This document shows, piece by piece, positions 45,846 to 56,242 of a stretch of 64,000 nt of DNA (the first letter of the stretch is position 1; each line of letters begins with the position of its first letter). The position numbers were made by a program, and so were the translations under genes. Source of the stretch: Phlegmacium glaucopus (Eukaryota; Basidiomycota; Agaricomycetes; Agaricales; Cortinariaceae). A model generated the notes under the pieces. The model did not search any database. It saw nothing but the letters and a program-made list of their open reading frames with translations, and had not been told where the DNA came from. The stretch lies in assembly GCA_015039465.1 (NCBI GenBank), contig MU130211.1:96802-160801 (forward strand), written 5' to 3'.

Positions 45846-46095
45846 TGTAGTCTGTTAAAACCAAAAAAAAACCCTCAGTTAGAGGGGTTTGTCATCATCA
45901 TCATTGTTTGTCATGGTGGTGGCAGTGGTGGTGTGGTGGTGGTGAGTGTTTGTGTTGTGTGGGGTGGTGTTGAGAGTGTGAGAAAATGAGCTGCTGGCAG
46001 CTTGTTGATGCATGTCACAGGTGGTCATGTGACTACCTCGTGGGCTAAACAAAATTCAAAATTGTAATGGCAATAAGTCATTGCCACCTCATAAA
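45846..46095. repeat. W-type repeat, second copy
   Basis: A hairpin ACCCTCAGTTAGAGGGGT (45877) is followed by CATCATCATCATTG and GGTGGTGG runs, then a GTCATGTGACTAC stretch and AAATTGTAATGGCAATAAG. The order matches 17917-18210. It ends shortly before the Tc1/mariner element. Confidence 0.5.
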
Positions 46096-46128
46096 GTAAT
46101 GACTATTAACTTACATATATTTTCAATA

Positions 46129-46178
46129 TTATTGCAATTTTCAAAAATGATGATGTTTCGAAAAAGAAAAGTTTTAAA
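46129..46178 (+). repeat. Left terminal inverted repeat of the Tc1/mariner element
   Basis: Pairs with 48898-48946 with a handful of mismatches (for example GATGATG versus GATGACA) and a few single-base differences. Confidence 0.9.
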
Positions 46179-46299
46179 TTGTCTGGCCATTAGTCCATGT
46201 GGGAAGTCACATTGTGTGACACCTCAGTCAAAGGTGTTCCTCGCCTCCTTCGCTTTTGCGTCCTCCTTCAGAATTCAAGCCTATTACTGTCCATACATC

Positions 46300-47695
46300 A
46301 TGGCCGAATATGATACTGACCCTGAAAATGAAGGCCCAGGTTCCGATGAAGAGAATGAAGGCTGTATGTACTGGTCTTACGAACAAAGTTGCTAACACAG
46401 ATGCTATGCAGGGGGCCCAAGTCTTTACAACAACAGCAAAGGTATCAAGATGACTTTGCTTTTCACACCACTAATTGCACCCCTGGAAACCGGAAAGAAG
46501 CGCAGGGCTAATGCTAAGCCACCTGTCACAACAAAGATCAAGTACTTCCATGAAGATATCCTCCTATGCGATTTTTTGATCAAAGCACTGGATTCCATCA
46601 AGCGCCATGACCTTTTTGAATGCTCATGGATTTTTCAAGGCCGTGAACTTGATACTGACGATTGCCTCACACTCTCATACACCATTCCACAACGTGTAAC
46701 CGATCAGGTCATTGTCAGTAACCAGAGGGACTACAAGCAGATGATAGATGAGATCACTAGCAAGTCTCCTTTCAAAGTGAAGGTTTATATTGTTGAGAAC
46801 AAGGTCTGTCACTGCAACTCTTGTCATCCCTTCTCTTTCTAACTGTATGATGGAGACTGGTGGGGAGGATGATTCAGAGGAAGAAGCTGAACATGACAAA
46901 GTAACAGGGTCTCGGAAGAAACAGAAGGTATGTTATGGCTTTTATGCATATATTTCTGGTATATCACCCCTTGCACCACCACAGAATAACCCACCTTCAA
47001 AAGAAGAGGTCGCACAGACCAAAATAATTCAGGAACTTGAACGCCAATATCATTGTGAGGACAAGCAGTGCGGCATGACGCCTTGCTATGTTACAGGACC
47101 AAATGCAGAACACGTTCACCTAACGCACATGCATTTACGCACCTGGGCAGCTGCAATTGTTGTATCCCCACCCGATTTTATATGTTACCTTGTACATACT
47201 AATGCTATCGTTGCCTAGGATGGGAAGATTGAAAGTGTTGACCAGGAAAACCCACCATACAGCAAAATGTTTGACCCGCCAAGCAAAAAACACCACACAG
47301 ATGATATCGCATTACTTGCCAAACGTCGGATGGCACAAAACCGCGATGCCGCTGCTCCTGCTATTACTGTAAACTTTCCTGGATTTGCTGACATTTTCCG
47401 AGCTCCGAATGCACCTCCTCTGGGACCTATCAATCCTGCAATAGCTGCTCCCATGAACTCTCCGCGCCATCGTGTACCCCCGCCACCAATGGAACTGGCA
47501 GACTTCTGCTGTCAATTCAAACTCTCAAATGAACTCAGGGAAAAGCTTGATGTTATTCATATCGCTGGACCTCACATACTTTGTCTTGTTTCTGATGCTG
47601 ATCTTCGTGGAGATGGATGATTGTCAGTGGGAGAGCTAGCCTCAGTTCGTGATGCACAACAGCGATGGATTCATGCTCTTGCGCATCCAGCTTAG
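46300..47695 (+). pseudogene. Companion gene in the Tc1/mariner element; SAM-like C terminus
   Basis: A six-exon reading, with GT-AG introns near 46364-46400, 46442-46498, 46804-46856, 46928-46983 and 47157-47218, starts at ATG 46300 (MAEYDTDPENEGPGSDEENE). It gives a region ending SPFKVKVYIVENK, which reads like a ubiquitin-fold or PB1-like domain; an acidic Lys-rich linker; a Cys/His segment (CEDKQCGMTPCYV, then HLTHMHLRTWAAA); a Pro-rich linker; and a C-terminal helical region (LADFCCQFKLSNELREKL ... LSVGELASVRDAQQRW) that resembles a SAM domain. A TGA at 47618-47620 interrupts that last region (RGDG, stop, LSVGE), so this copy is broken. I recall the same domain order in high-copy uncharacterised agaricomycete proteins. 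Function unknown; a DNA-binding or transposition-accessory role is only inferred. Confidence 0.7.
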
Positions 47696-47785
47696 TTTCT
47701 TTCAACGGTTGGCCTCGTTCTGATGGAATATTATGAACTGCTAGCTTTGAGAAACGAATTACAGACAATTCATGTACAATAACAA

Positions 47786-48799
47786 TCAAATGTAACCTGT
47801 GTGTCGAAAAAATCCCCATGTCATCTCTGATGTGATCTCCTCACAAGCTTTGTACAATTCATAGTAATGGGAATTGTATGTGAAGAATGAGAGCCCGTTG
47901 CGTCGAAGATGTGCCTTGATGATCGAAAAGCGATCTCGATGGGTTGGAAGTCCGGAGAATAGGGCGGGAGGTACTCAATGATGCAGCCAAAGCTGTGAAC
48001 TAGGGCGGTGACTTCCTCTGAGTGGTGAATTCTGGCGTTGTCAAGGAGAAGAACACTATATGGCCCAGGGAAAGGAGTCGTACATGGGAGCTGAGACAAA
48101 TTATTAGAAATTGATAACCAGAGGATATCAGTTACACACCACATCATCTCGTAGGTACTCAAGAAATGTATTGTGCCGAAACAATCCTTCAAGAACTCTT
48201 GAAGCGATTATCCCTTCATTGAGAGCAAGGGCTGCAATCATAGAGTACCTGCGTTGTCAAACAAAGAGGTCATGCTGTTCAACCCGCCTCCCAACAGGTG
48301 CCCTACCCCACAGTCGAGTGTAAGTCCAATCATCCTTCAAAACCTCATCAATTGAAATCAGGTAGTTGGCAGGATATTGACCAATTTGGCGAACAAAATT
48401 GGCACGTAAGACGGGGTCTCTTTCAGCTGCAAGCTTCTGAACATGCTTCACATTGAGCCCAGCTCGTTCAAGGCTCCGATGAATGGTGGCCAACGAAACA
48501 GACAATGCACGGTACCATTCCAAGCGTCGAGAGTATTTGTTGAGGAAAAGAGTGGGCTTGTAGCGTGCTAGTTGAAGAAGATAGTCGCAGTCACATCTAA
48601 GGAGAGTTCGCGGTCGACCACGACCAATTGCTTGTTGCTTAGCAACACTGCCAGTGCGAAGCTTTTGTCGTCGAGCACGATAGAATGTGCGGATTGAGAA
48701 GCCCATGATGGCTGCTATATCATACACACTGTCACGGCCATGAGCATCCAATTGCAGAGCTGCCTCCTTGAGATCGTCACTAATCTTCCTGTAGACCAT
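47786..48799 (-). pseudogene. Tc1/mariner transposase (DD34E), inactivated
   Basis: The frame starts at ATG 48799 (MVYRKISDDLKEAALQLD). A helix-turn-helix region (SVYDIAAIMGFSIRTFYRAR) is followed by a GRGRPR motif and then the catalytic domain: first Asp in YLISIDEV, second in VLLLDNARIHHSEE, and Glu in PPYSPDFQPIE, 34 residues after the second Asp. One intron (48091-48139) lies before the second Asp, just after FLEYLRDDV. Two lesions are clear. At 48257-48259 a TGA stands where HDLFV should continue with QRRYSMIAAL, best explained by CGA to TGA. Near 47922-47930 a one-base loss shifts the frame after PIEIAF; the other frame continues IIKAHLRRNGLSFF as expected of the family and stops at 47786. 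The element is therefore not autonomous. Confidence 0.9.
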
Positions 48800-48897
48800 A
48801 ATGCAGCGGTTAGACGGGCGGAGAATGACAAATGTCATAGGCGAAAGCAACACTGACTTGTGACATCTTGTCACTCAAGTAGCCTTAAACTTAGCTC

Positions 48898-48946
48898 TTG
48901 AAACTTTTCTTTTTTGAAATGTCATCATTTTTGAAAATCGCAATAA
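48898..48946 (-). repeat. Right terminal inverted repeat of the Tc1/mariner element
   Basis: Reverse complement of the left repeat, followed by the TA duplication at 48947-48948. Confidence 0.9.
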
Positions 48947-48948
48947 TA

Positions 48949-49215
48949 GTCATAATAATAACTTGGAACTGCTCGGATTATTCCTAGCAGTTCCTAGTGA
49001 TTCCATGCTGAATCCAAACAGACTCCTAATGAGGAAATCTGAGTCCTAGCAACTCTGCTAGGAGTCTGCTCGGACTTCACTTGGACTAGGAACAGAAATT
49101 TGGCTGATTATTCTGCCAAAAAAATCCTAGTAAAGTCCATGCAGACAGCTAGGAGTCCGCATGGAGTCCACGCAGATCAGGTGGGGGAGAGTAAAGAACT
49201 CCAATATTATAATTT
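48949..49215. repeat. MITE-like stretch of CTAGGAGTCC words
   Basis: Words such as CTAGCAGTTCCTAG, CTAGGAGTC and TGGAGTCC repeat in both orientations. It ends GGTGGGGGAGAGTAAAG, whose reverse complement resembles CTTTACACTCCCCCACG at 50363. It truncates the gene fragment at 49227-49454. Confidence 0.4.
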
Positions 49216-49226
49216 TATCCACTCAC

Positions 49227-49454
49227 CAACTTTTGGCATTGCCATTGATCCTCTTTGAGATGCTTATTTAGGGCGGAGAGTTGAGGTAGGATATCATGTC
49301 TTAACATGTTGTGTCGTTGTGTCCCCTTTTCCAGCTTCTTGAACCGCTCTAGCCATTTCCGTGTTATCTTCATCTTGTCTTTGGGTAATGTGAGTGGGAC
49401 ATTATTGGCTGGCAAATTGGTGCTGGGTAACACAGGAATGGATGGGGCAGACAT
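49227..49454 (-). CDS. Stranded first exon of a high-copy fungal transposon-type protein
   Basis: From ATG 49454 (MSAPSIPVLPSTNLP) a 76-codon exon runs to a GTGAGT donor at 49226. It contains KITRKWLERFKKLEKG, RHDILPQLSALNKHLK and QWQCQKL. I recall this pattern (basic helix, IIPxLxALNxxL, W) at the N terminus of repeated agaricomycete proteins. No second exon follows: the intron runs into the MITE-like stretch and the Tc1 element. It is a gene fragment. Confidence 0.4.
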
Positions 49455-50701
49455 TTTGGGGGAGGGAAGAACAAGTCCAAGCCCAGGAACAAGTTTTAAA
49501 AAAAATAGGGACACAAAAAAACTAGGGAAACTACATGTAATTGGGCCAGCCTGACTTATGATGGCGCATCAAAATAGGCTAACTTGTGTTAAAGGGCTGG
49601 CCATTTAGGGTCCATAAAACTAGGAATGCTATTGATCTATGTATTCTGGCCAACCAATTATGATGGTGCATCAGAATGGGCTAACTTAGGATAAAGGCTT
49701 GCCATTTAAGGGTTGATACCACCTGGCCTGTGCATACAAGATTCTTTGCATCCTGCATTGGTCAGTGAATAGAGTCCCTACTGGGCTGATACTTGGCCAA
49801 AACCTTAGCATATATGTAGGCTGTGACCTTGTTCAAATTCCTGCAGTTAGGAACTCTGATACACTCTAAATTCACAAAATTCAAACTACACCAGTCAGTA
49901 ACCTATCCGACTACAATGTGATGGCTGGTGTGTACTTGGCGCCTCCACATTGGAGTAGGTGATAAAGGTGATAAAGGAGATATATACTAAGGCTCTCACC
50001 CATGTTATGAACCCTAAGGAGGGTCATATTGACCTTTATTCTAATCCCACCAACCATGTACTTACCAACAATGAACATGATGGTGAGCATGAAGATCTTC
50101 ATTTATTGCCAGCCTTTGGTCCCAGGCAAGATGCCAGGCATTGATGGTTTGAATTTTATGTACTTTCACAGATGAAAGACGAAGAGGGAAAATATCTTGA
50201 ATGAAAAATGAAGAAAGCCAACTGAGTTTGCCAGTTGAACTTGAGAGAGGCCTCTGAAACACTCTTTTTTCACTAATTTTCATTTTGCATTGAAGCCCCC
50301 CAATGAAACATGGTTGGAAAGTAGATTTTAGTAAACAGAAGACACCCTTACATGGAGGTCTTTACACTCCCCCACGTCTTCCTGGAGGAATCCTACCATT
50401 CCTGGTAGGAATCTTCGGATTCTGGGAGGAATTTCCTACCAGCCAATCTCCCCAGAAATTGACATTCCTGGCTCTTCCCAATCCAGGAGGATTCTGGGTG
50501 GATTCCGGGTACTCACAGAAATTCATACCGGGAATTTGGGAATTCCGGGGGACTGAACTTTTGCATTCTGCAAGGATTCCATGGAATCCCATGGAATCCT
50601 TGCGGAATAAGCAGAATCCTTGCGGAATAAGCAGAATCCACCTGGAATCTGACTGGAATCCATGTAGAATTAATGTACAATTAGTCATCAAAAATTAATT
50701 G
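49455..50701. other. Repeat-derived intergenic stretch
   Basis: No gene is recognised. A block at about 50363-50650 is rich in GGAATCC/GGATTCC words in both orientations, including a tandem TTGCGGAATAAGCAGAATCC duplicated at 50598-50637, and looks like a degenerate MITE. Confidence 0.4.
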
Positions 50702-50790
50702 TCACGAGCATGGTTCGAACTTACAACCTGGTAATTACTGTATAGTGCTGGTGAGCTAACCACTAAGCCGCAGGGCCATGTTTTCCTTCC
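50702..50790 (-). repeat. tRNA-like (SINE-like) remnant
   Basis: On the minus strand GGCTTAGTGGTTAGCTCACC resembles a tRNA D-arm/A box and GTAAGTTCGAACC a T-arm/B box with correct order and spacing. The acceptor ends do not pair properly, so it is not scored as a functional tRNA gene. Confidence 0.4.
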
Positions 50791-50811
50791 TTACAAGGTA
50801 CTATATCAGTA

Positions 50812-53800
50812 ATGCCGGCCTTTGCCTGTAACCATAACCATCCCCAGCCACTGCTCCCATGCCTTTCAACACTGACCACCAACAACCCACAACCCCAACG
50901 CCGTTACACCACAACATCGCCACCATCGAACATGCCCACGACCTGCTCATCTGGCAAACAACGCCATACCAAGCCCAAAAGCAATGGATCCCCACCCCAA
51001 TCAACGTCGACTGGCACTCGGAAACGTGCCACATCACAGACTGAAGGGGGCCCCGCCACAAAGAAACAACAAAAACAACGGTGAGTCCCCATTTTTGATA
51101 CATTAAATATTTACATTTTCATATATAGAAAAACCTTGAGCATGAAAGCAGCAAGCTTGAGATGATGCTGCTGCCATGACCCCTACTGTTAATCAGCTCA
51201 CAAAGTGAGTTTTTATTCTATTTTTAAATTTACTGACAAATTTTTTTATTACAGAACTGAGCTGGCCCTTGAAAGCAGTAGGCTCAGCGTCGCTCCACCC
51301 CCTCGCTTTCGTTCCCTTGCCACCACCACCTTTCCACCCCCCCTACTCTCAACATCCAGGGTCATCAATGCTGTTTGGACACCAACCTGGAGTCAACTGA
51401 GGAAAGCGAGGACAATGAGAATAAGAGCGGCAATGATGATGACAAAGGCCAGGAAGACAAGAACCAGGAGGACAAGAACCAGGGCCCAGACAATGATGAC
51501 CAGAACATGGACAATGACAACCAGAACCCAGACAATGACAGCACCAACAGCAACAGCACCAACAACAACAACGATGAAAACGGCACCAAGAACAGCAGCA
51601 ATGACGACAGAAACAACAGAAACAACAGAAATGACAAAAACAACAAAAACAACAAAAACAACAACGCCGCCAACACAACCACCAACCCTACCTCTGCAGC
51701 TGACACTGGGGCCAACACCGTTGACACCACCTCCACTGCCAGCACCATTGACACCACCCCTGCATCAGGAAAAACACTTTTGCCCTAGGACAGTCTAAGG
51801 ACACTCTAAAATACTCTAAGACACCCCCAGAGCTCTTAGAACCTTAGAGCTCCAAGAGTGCTCTAAGAAGGTACTATTCCAATGTCTTTTTTTTTGAAAA
51901 CTAAGAGGGTGTCCTAGGTATGTCCTGGGTATGTCCTGAGGCAACCTGAGAGCATCCCTGAGGCAACCTTAGTCCCTTTATATCTGATGCTAGAACCAGA
52001 TATTTGAATAGTCTCACACAAGAGAATAATAATAATAAAATAGTGATACTAGTACTATAATACTAGGGGAAGTAGGCAATAAGAAAACAAAATTGTGGGT
52101 GGTTTATATATCTTTTGGATGGCGCACAGACCATTGGTCACATGATCACAAATAAGCATGATTTTGAGCATATGGTGCTGAGTCAGGGTAGATTACATAA
52201 AATTCCAAAAAAGGAAATTTTTTAAAGGTGGTAGAGAATTGTTTTAGGACCCTGAATATGTTTAAATTATATTAATAGCAGCTCTCCTTATTGAGAAAAT
52301 TGCAAAATACTTTTCTGGACGTGGCGGTTGAATATTGTCTAGCAAAATTCATAAATTCTAAGGGACTCCCAGGGCCTCTTGATGTGATTCAATCCAGATG
52401 GTCAATACACCAGGATACACTAAAGGTGTCCTGAGCAAAGGTGTGACACTCAAAATTTTATCTATGCTATCCTAGGTTGTCCTGAGGTGTCCTTGGATAG
52501 CATCAGGAAAAACACTTTAGCTCTAAGACACTCTAGCTACTCTGGGATTCTCTCAGACCAACCTCAAAAAAATAAATATGTTTCAAATGCATTTTTTTAG
52601 TGATTTGTACACTTAAAATTTTGAGGTTGCTCTGAGAGACTCTTAGAGCCAAAGTTTTTTCCTGATGCTGCCAGCACCGTCGACACCACCCCTGCCAGTA
52701 CCATTGACACCACCACCCCTGCCAGCACTGTTGACACCACCACCCCCTTGAGCGCCAACATGGGCACCAATAGGGCTGCCAATGTGGGTGCCAGTGCCGT
52801 CAACACAGTCACCCCCCCTGCTGCCAGCATTGGTGCCAGTGCTGTTGACAGCGCTGATGCCATTGACGCAGGGCCAATTTTGGAGGTGAGATATCATGAA
52901 TATTACACCTAAATATAATTGTCATCTAATATATTACCATATTGAAATAGGTGACAGTATTCCAATTCAACAAGGTAAAGGATTATATGATTAAATATCC
53001 ATTTTCTGAAATAAGCCTATAGATATCCATATGGCAAGTCCTCCCACTAGTCCCTCTTGAAATTTGCAGGGGGCTTCTCATACTAGTGGTGGGATTATTT
53101 GTGGCTGGGCAATTGGCAATACATTTAATCTTGCTGATGCACCTGGTATTCAAGATGATGCCAATTTCCTCTTTCTTACCTCTGGCAAAGTATATTTGTA
53201 CTCTGCTTCGGATTCTTTGCAGTTGGATCCTACCAGAGTCAAACCGGATTGTGTCCTCAAAATTGATGTTTCACCATCGCTGGCGCCTATTCTTACTAAG
53301 GTAGCACGAAAATATTCTCCAATACATGGTATGGTTTCTTCTGAAGTTTAAATCTTATCTTTCTCACTTTAAAGACGGGATCAAATATCCATATCTATAC
53401 ATTTGAGGAGAATGAGTGGAATATTAAGGGTGGGTATGAGACTGCTGTTGAAGATGATGATGATATTAGGTGGATGGTGATTGGTAAAGGGAATGTGTTA
53501 CCAATTTGGCTGGTAAGTATTAAATCAGATATTTTCATAAAAGTATTTACAAACTTATTTTGGATAGGAAAAAGATCAACCATCTGAAGATGTTACACCC
53601 CCTACTACTAGGGTTGGGACCCCCACTTCCATGATGTTCAATTGCCGCTCTGCTTCAGCTGGACGTGGAGTATCTATTGGTCATTCAACAGGTGGAGAGT
53701 CTTTATACTATGATGAGCTTAGGGAATATCTTGGTATTCCTTCCAACTTGTCTGACCGCTCAGAACAATCTCTTTGTTTCTCCTATCAGAAGTATAAGGC

Positions 53801-54212
53801 ATTTCTTGCAGCAGCCCAGACATTGGAGGAGAAGTGGAAGGGAAAAGAGTTACCATTTGACCGAAAGCCAGTTCAGGAGCATATCACTGAAACTATGCAG
53901 TCAAAGACATATTGGTATGATTATATTTGGAAATATTTTCCTAAGGTGGTGGAATATCCAGAGATGGTGGCTTGGTTGGAAAATGATGACAATGCACCAT
54001 CTGATCTTGAAGTATGGGGAGTGGAGAAGGTACAATACACATTTGGGGATCTTGACAAGTACTTAAAGAGTGGAGGAGTTGGGTTATCCACAGAGAAGTT
54101 GGAGAGCAAGGAGAAAAGTGTCGAGGGACAAAAGAAGGTCCCAAAGAGGCATAAAAAAGCAGATGGATCTGGGGATAAGAAAGGGAAAGGCAAGGAAAAG
54201 GCCAGGAAGTAA
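50812..54212 (+). pseudogene. Gene upstream of a KDZ-associated ORF, split by element Z2
   Basis: Open segments with GT-AG junctions run from ATG 50812 (MPAFACNHNH): a Thr/Pro/Lys-rich start; a segment TELALESSRLSVAPPPR after introns ending at 51128 and 51254; a long Asp/Asn/Thr-rich repeat region reading DTTPAS units; then SHTSGGIICGWAIGN, KVYLYSASDSLQLDPTRV, NIHIYTFEENEWNIK, MVIGKGNVLPIWL; and a last exon (to 54212) with DLEVWGVEKVQYTFGDLD and a Lys-rich tail. A 0.9 kb Z element (51764-52667) is inserted in the DTTPAS repeats. I recall the C-terminal part from uncharacterised agaricomycete proteins. Its position just before the CxC5/CxC6 ORF, in the same orientation, suggests both came from one KDZ-type element. 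Function unknown. Confidence 0.6.
51764..52667. mobile_element. TIR element family Z (copy Z2)
   Basis: Ends ATCAGGAAAAACACTTT and AAAGTTTTTTCCTGATG are inverted repeats; CTGC flanks the unit at 51760-51763 and 52668-52671 and lies within the interrupted coding repeat. The body from 51880 matches Z1. A second left-type end (CATCAGGAAAAACACTTT) occurs at about 52499, so the last 167 bp look like a small deletion derivative joined to or nested in the larger copy. Confidence 0.75.
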
Positions 54213-54274
54213 GTAGATAGTCAAATTGTAAATTGAAAAAGCAGTTATGAAGTGGATATTTCAGAAACTGCTTC

Positions 54275-55441
54275 TTGCTTCAAATATTAATCTTTGGTAT
54301 CAATATTTTCCAAGGACTTCCAGTCCTTGTTTGGGCTGTGGTGGCATTGATGCTTTTGCCAATAGCTACTGCACTACCAATGGAAACACCATTTCCAGAT
54401 ATTCCTTTTGATGAATTTAGCCAGTTCATTAAAAAAAACTTCAGCTCTACTATATCACTAGCCTCTGTTCTTTGCATCTTATTCAGTATGACTGAAAATC
54501 CTGAACTACTCACTTTGCATGCAAGACAACAAAATCCCAGACTTGAAGGAGAAAATAGAGTTTCTACATCTGGCTGGATAAGATGCCTATCACGGTCAAT
54601 TCAAAGCAAATTATGTGAGGATGGGATTAGTTTTCTGAAGGAATCTGATGAAGGCCCTAATACAACTGAAGATCAAAACGTCACCATACTTGGCATACAG
54701 TTAGATGCATTGGCTAAACTGTTGGAACTAAATCCATGTAGTAAATCTGGCAAGATTAAACAAAAATTAAAGCCAGTTTCATATAAAGCAATTGAAGCTG
54801 TTCATGTCATTTGCCCTGATTCATTTCAATGTGAAACACTATCCTGTAAACCACAATCACTACAACAAATTACCAGACTATGGGACATTCCTCTTGTTAC
54901 ACTAATAAAAGGCTTTACTATATATGAAAATTGCCCAGTTCTTACTGGACAATGCCATAAATGCAATGCCACATATTATACAGATCATGAATGTGCACCT
55001 GTGGAGGGAGGCCAACAGAGATATACAAAAGTATACTTAAATTCAGCAAAATATCTCAAGATTGGTCAGAATATCTGAGTTGATCGTTTATTCTCCAATG
55101 CTGTGTTGAGTGGAATGTACAGTTTTCATGCATCAGCAGCTGCATATACTGAGTTCTGGAATGATGCAGTTTGGAAAATGCAGCCAGGAAAATCACCTAA
55201 ATTATCTCGCCGTCAAGTTTGGCATACATTTGTTCAGGAATCAATTTGATCAATTGCATGTTCATTTGGAATAAATTTGGAGCTGGATGATGGTCTTAAC
55301 ATTGACCAAGTTACTCAAGAAGCATTTAGGATTTTGGGTGAAAGAGGAATTATTAGATTTGCTGAGGGACATAATTGCTCAGAATGTACTCAGAGATACA
55401 AACCAAGAGCTGATCAATTTTCCTTGTATGATTCATAGTAC
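54275..55441 (+). pseudogene. KDZ-transposon-associated protein with CxC5/CxC6-like cysteine clusters
   Basis: The frame is open from 54275; a likely start is MLQILIF or the later METPFPDIPFDEFSQFI. The first cluster reads VICPDSFQCETLSC, then LVTLIKGFTIYENCPVLTGQ followed by CHKCNATYYTDHEC, matching what I know as the CxC5 cluster of KDZ (Kyakuja-Dileera-Zisupton) proteins. After a TGA at 55076 the same frame continues VDRLFSNAVLSGMYSFHASA, then GHNCSECTQRYKP, as in the CxC6 cluster. The family normally has Trp before VDRLFSN, so TGG to TGA is likely. A second TGA (55246) follows VQESI. The protein is cut off after FSLYDS; no KDZ catalytic domain is present downstream. Confidence 0.75.
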
Positions 55442-55832
55442 CCCAGTTGAGCAAAATCTTCAAGTTGGGTCACAAAATAAATTTCAAAAATCATTGGGGA
55501 TGGATAGAGGACAGTACATGAAACACCTCAACGCAAAAATCATGAATTTTGGTGGTCTGGTTTAAAAGTTATACCCAAAATACTGTAAATACAGAATTTG
55601 CAGTTTTTCATCCTAGTTTGGACACTAAAAATCAGGTTTTTCATGCAGATAGCTTTCAACTATATTCTAACAACCAAATAAAATGGTTTTGTAATTTTTA
55701 GCATCTTACATAACTGCCAGAGAGCAGAATATCCCAATCAGGAGGGTCACTAAGTATATCTCACTCACCATGCCTCCAAAATTCTTAATTCTTGTTGCTG
55801 CTAAATATTTATAGTCCCCTGAACTTGGGAAT
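55442..55832. other. Tail of the KDZ locus, no further coding recognised
   Basis: Short open stretches continue to about 55565 in shifted frames, but no cysteine cluster or catalytic motif could be read. An A-type solo LTR follows. Confidence 0.4.
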
Positions 55833-56237
55833 TGTTAGGGGACACTCTACTTCAACCTTAGAATCATACATCCTGCCTTTCCGACGACCTCTGTCCTTCC
55901 GTCCAACTCCGCTTCCGTCACTAGTTGACTCCAATACTCCATAACTCCAATCTGACTCCGACCCTCCGGTTTGCCCTGTCTTTTATTTTTATTTTTCACA
56001 TCACACCACTTCTTAATTAATTAATTAATTATTATCATATCATTCCCCTATTCACTCTATATCTCTGTCATGTGCATATTAGTACTTATGTAAATACCCC
56101 ACAGCCTAGCAGGGATCCCCATCCTTTCCTCTTTGGATCCCCTGCTAGGTGAGTCACTTGTAGATATCCCTTTGAAATATTATTAACTTTGGATCCCCTG
56201 CTAGCTTGACTAAGTCAACCTTGCAGTTGCCCTAACA
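55833..56237. mobile_element. Solo LTR, family A, inverted relative to 4815, TSD GGAAT
   Basis: Starts TGTTAGGGGACACTC and ends TTGCAGTTGCCCTAACA, flanked by GGAAT at 55828-55832 and 56238-56242. It is the reverse complement of the copy at 41115-41517 with scattered differences. Confidence 0.93.
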
Positions 56238-56242
56238 GGAAT

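Larger units (their letters stand above)
46129..48946. mobile_element. Tc1/mariner element with a second gene, TA target duplications
   Basis: Terminal inverted repeats of about 50 bp (46129-46178 and 48898-48946; tips TTATTGCAATTTTCAAAAAT and, reverse-complemented, TTATTGCGATTTTCAAAAAT) are flanked by TA at 46127-46128 and 48947-48948. The 2.8 kb element holds a decayed DD34E transposase on the minus strand and an unrelated multi-exon gene on the plus strand. The two genes converge with about 90 bp between their stops. Most Tc1/mariner elements carry only the transposase and are 1.2-2 kb. Confidence 0.9.

Noticed and set aside
46129..48946. Helitron
   Set aside because: Clear inverted repeats, TA duplications and a DD34E transposase make it Tc1/mariner; no Rep/helicase motif and no CTRR end.
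51349..51788. Several long frames on both strands (Cys/Phe-, Leu/Ser- and Asp/Asn-rich)
   Set aside because: All come from one trinucleotide-like coding repeat; only the plus-strand reading that continues into the DTTPAS units fits the surrounding exons.
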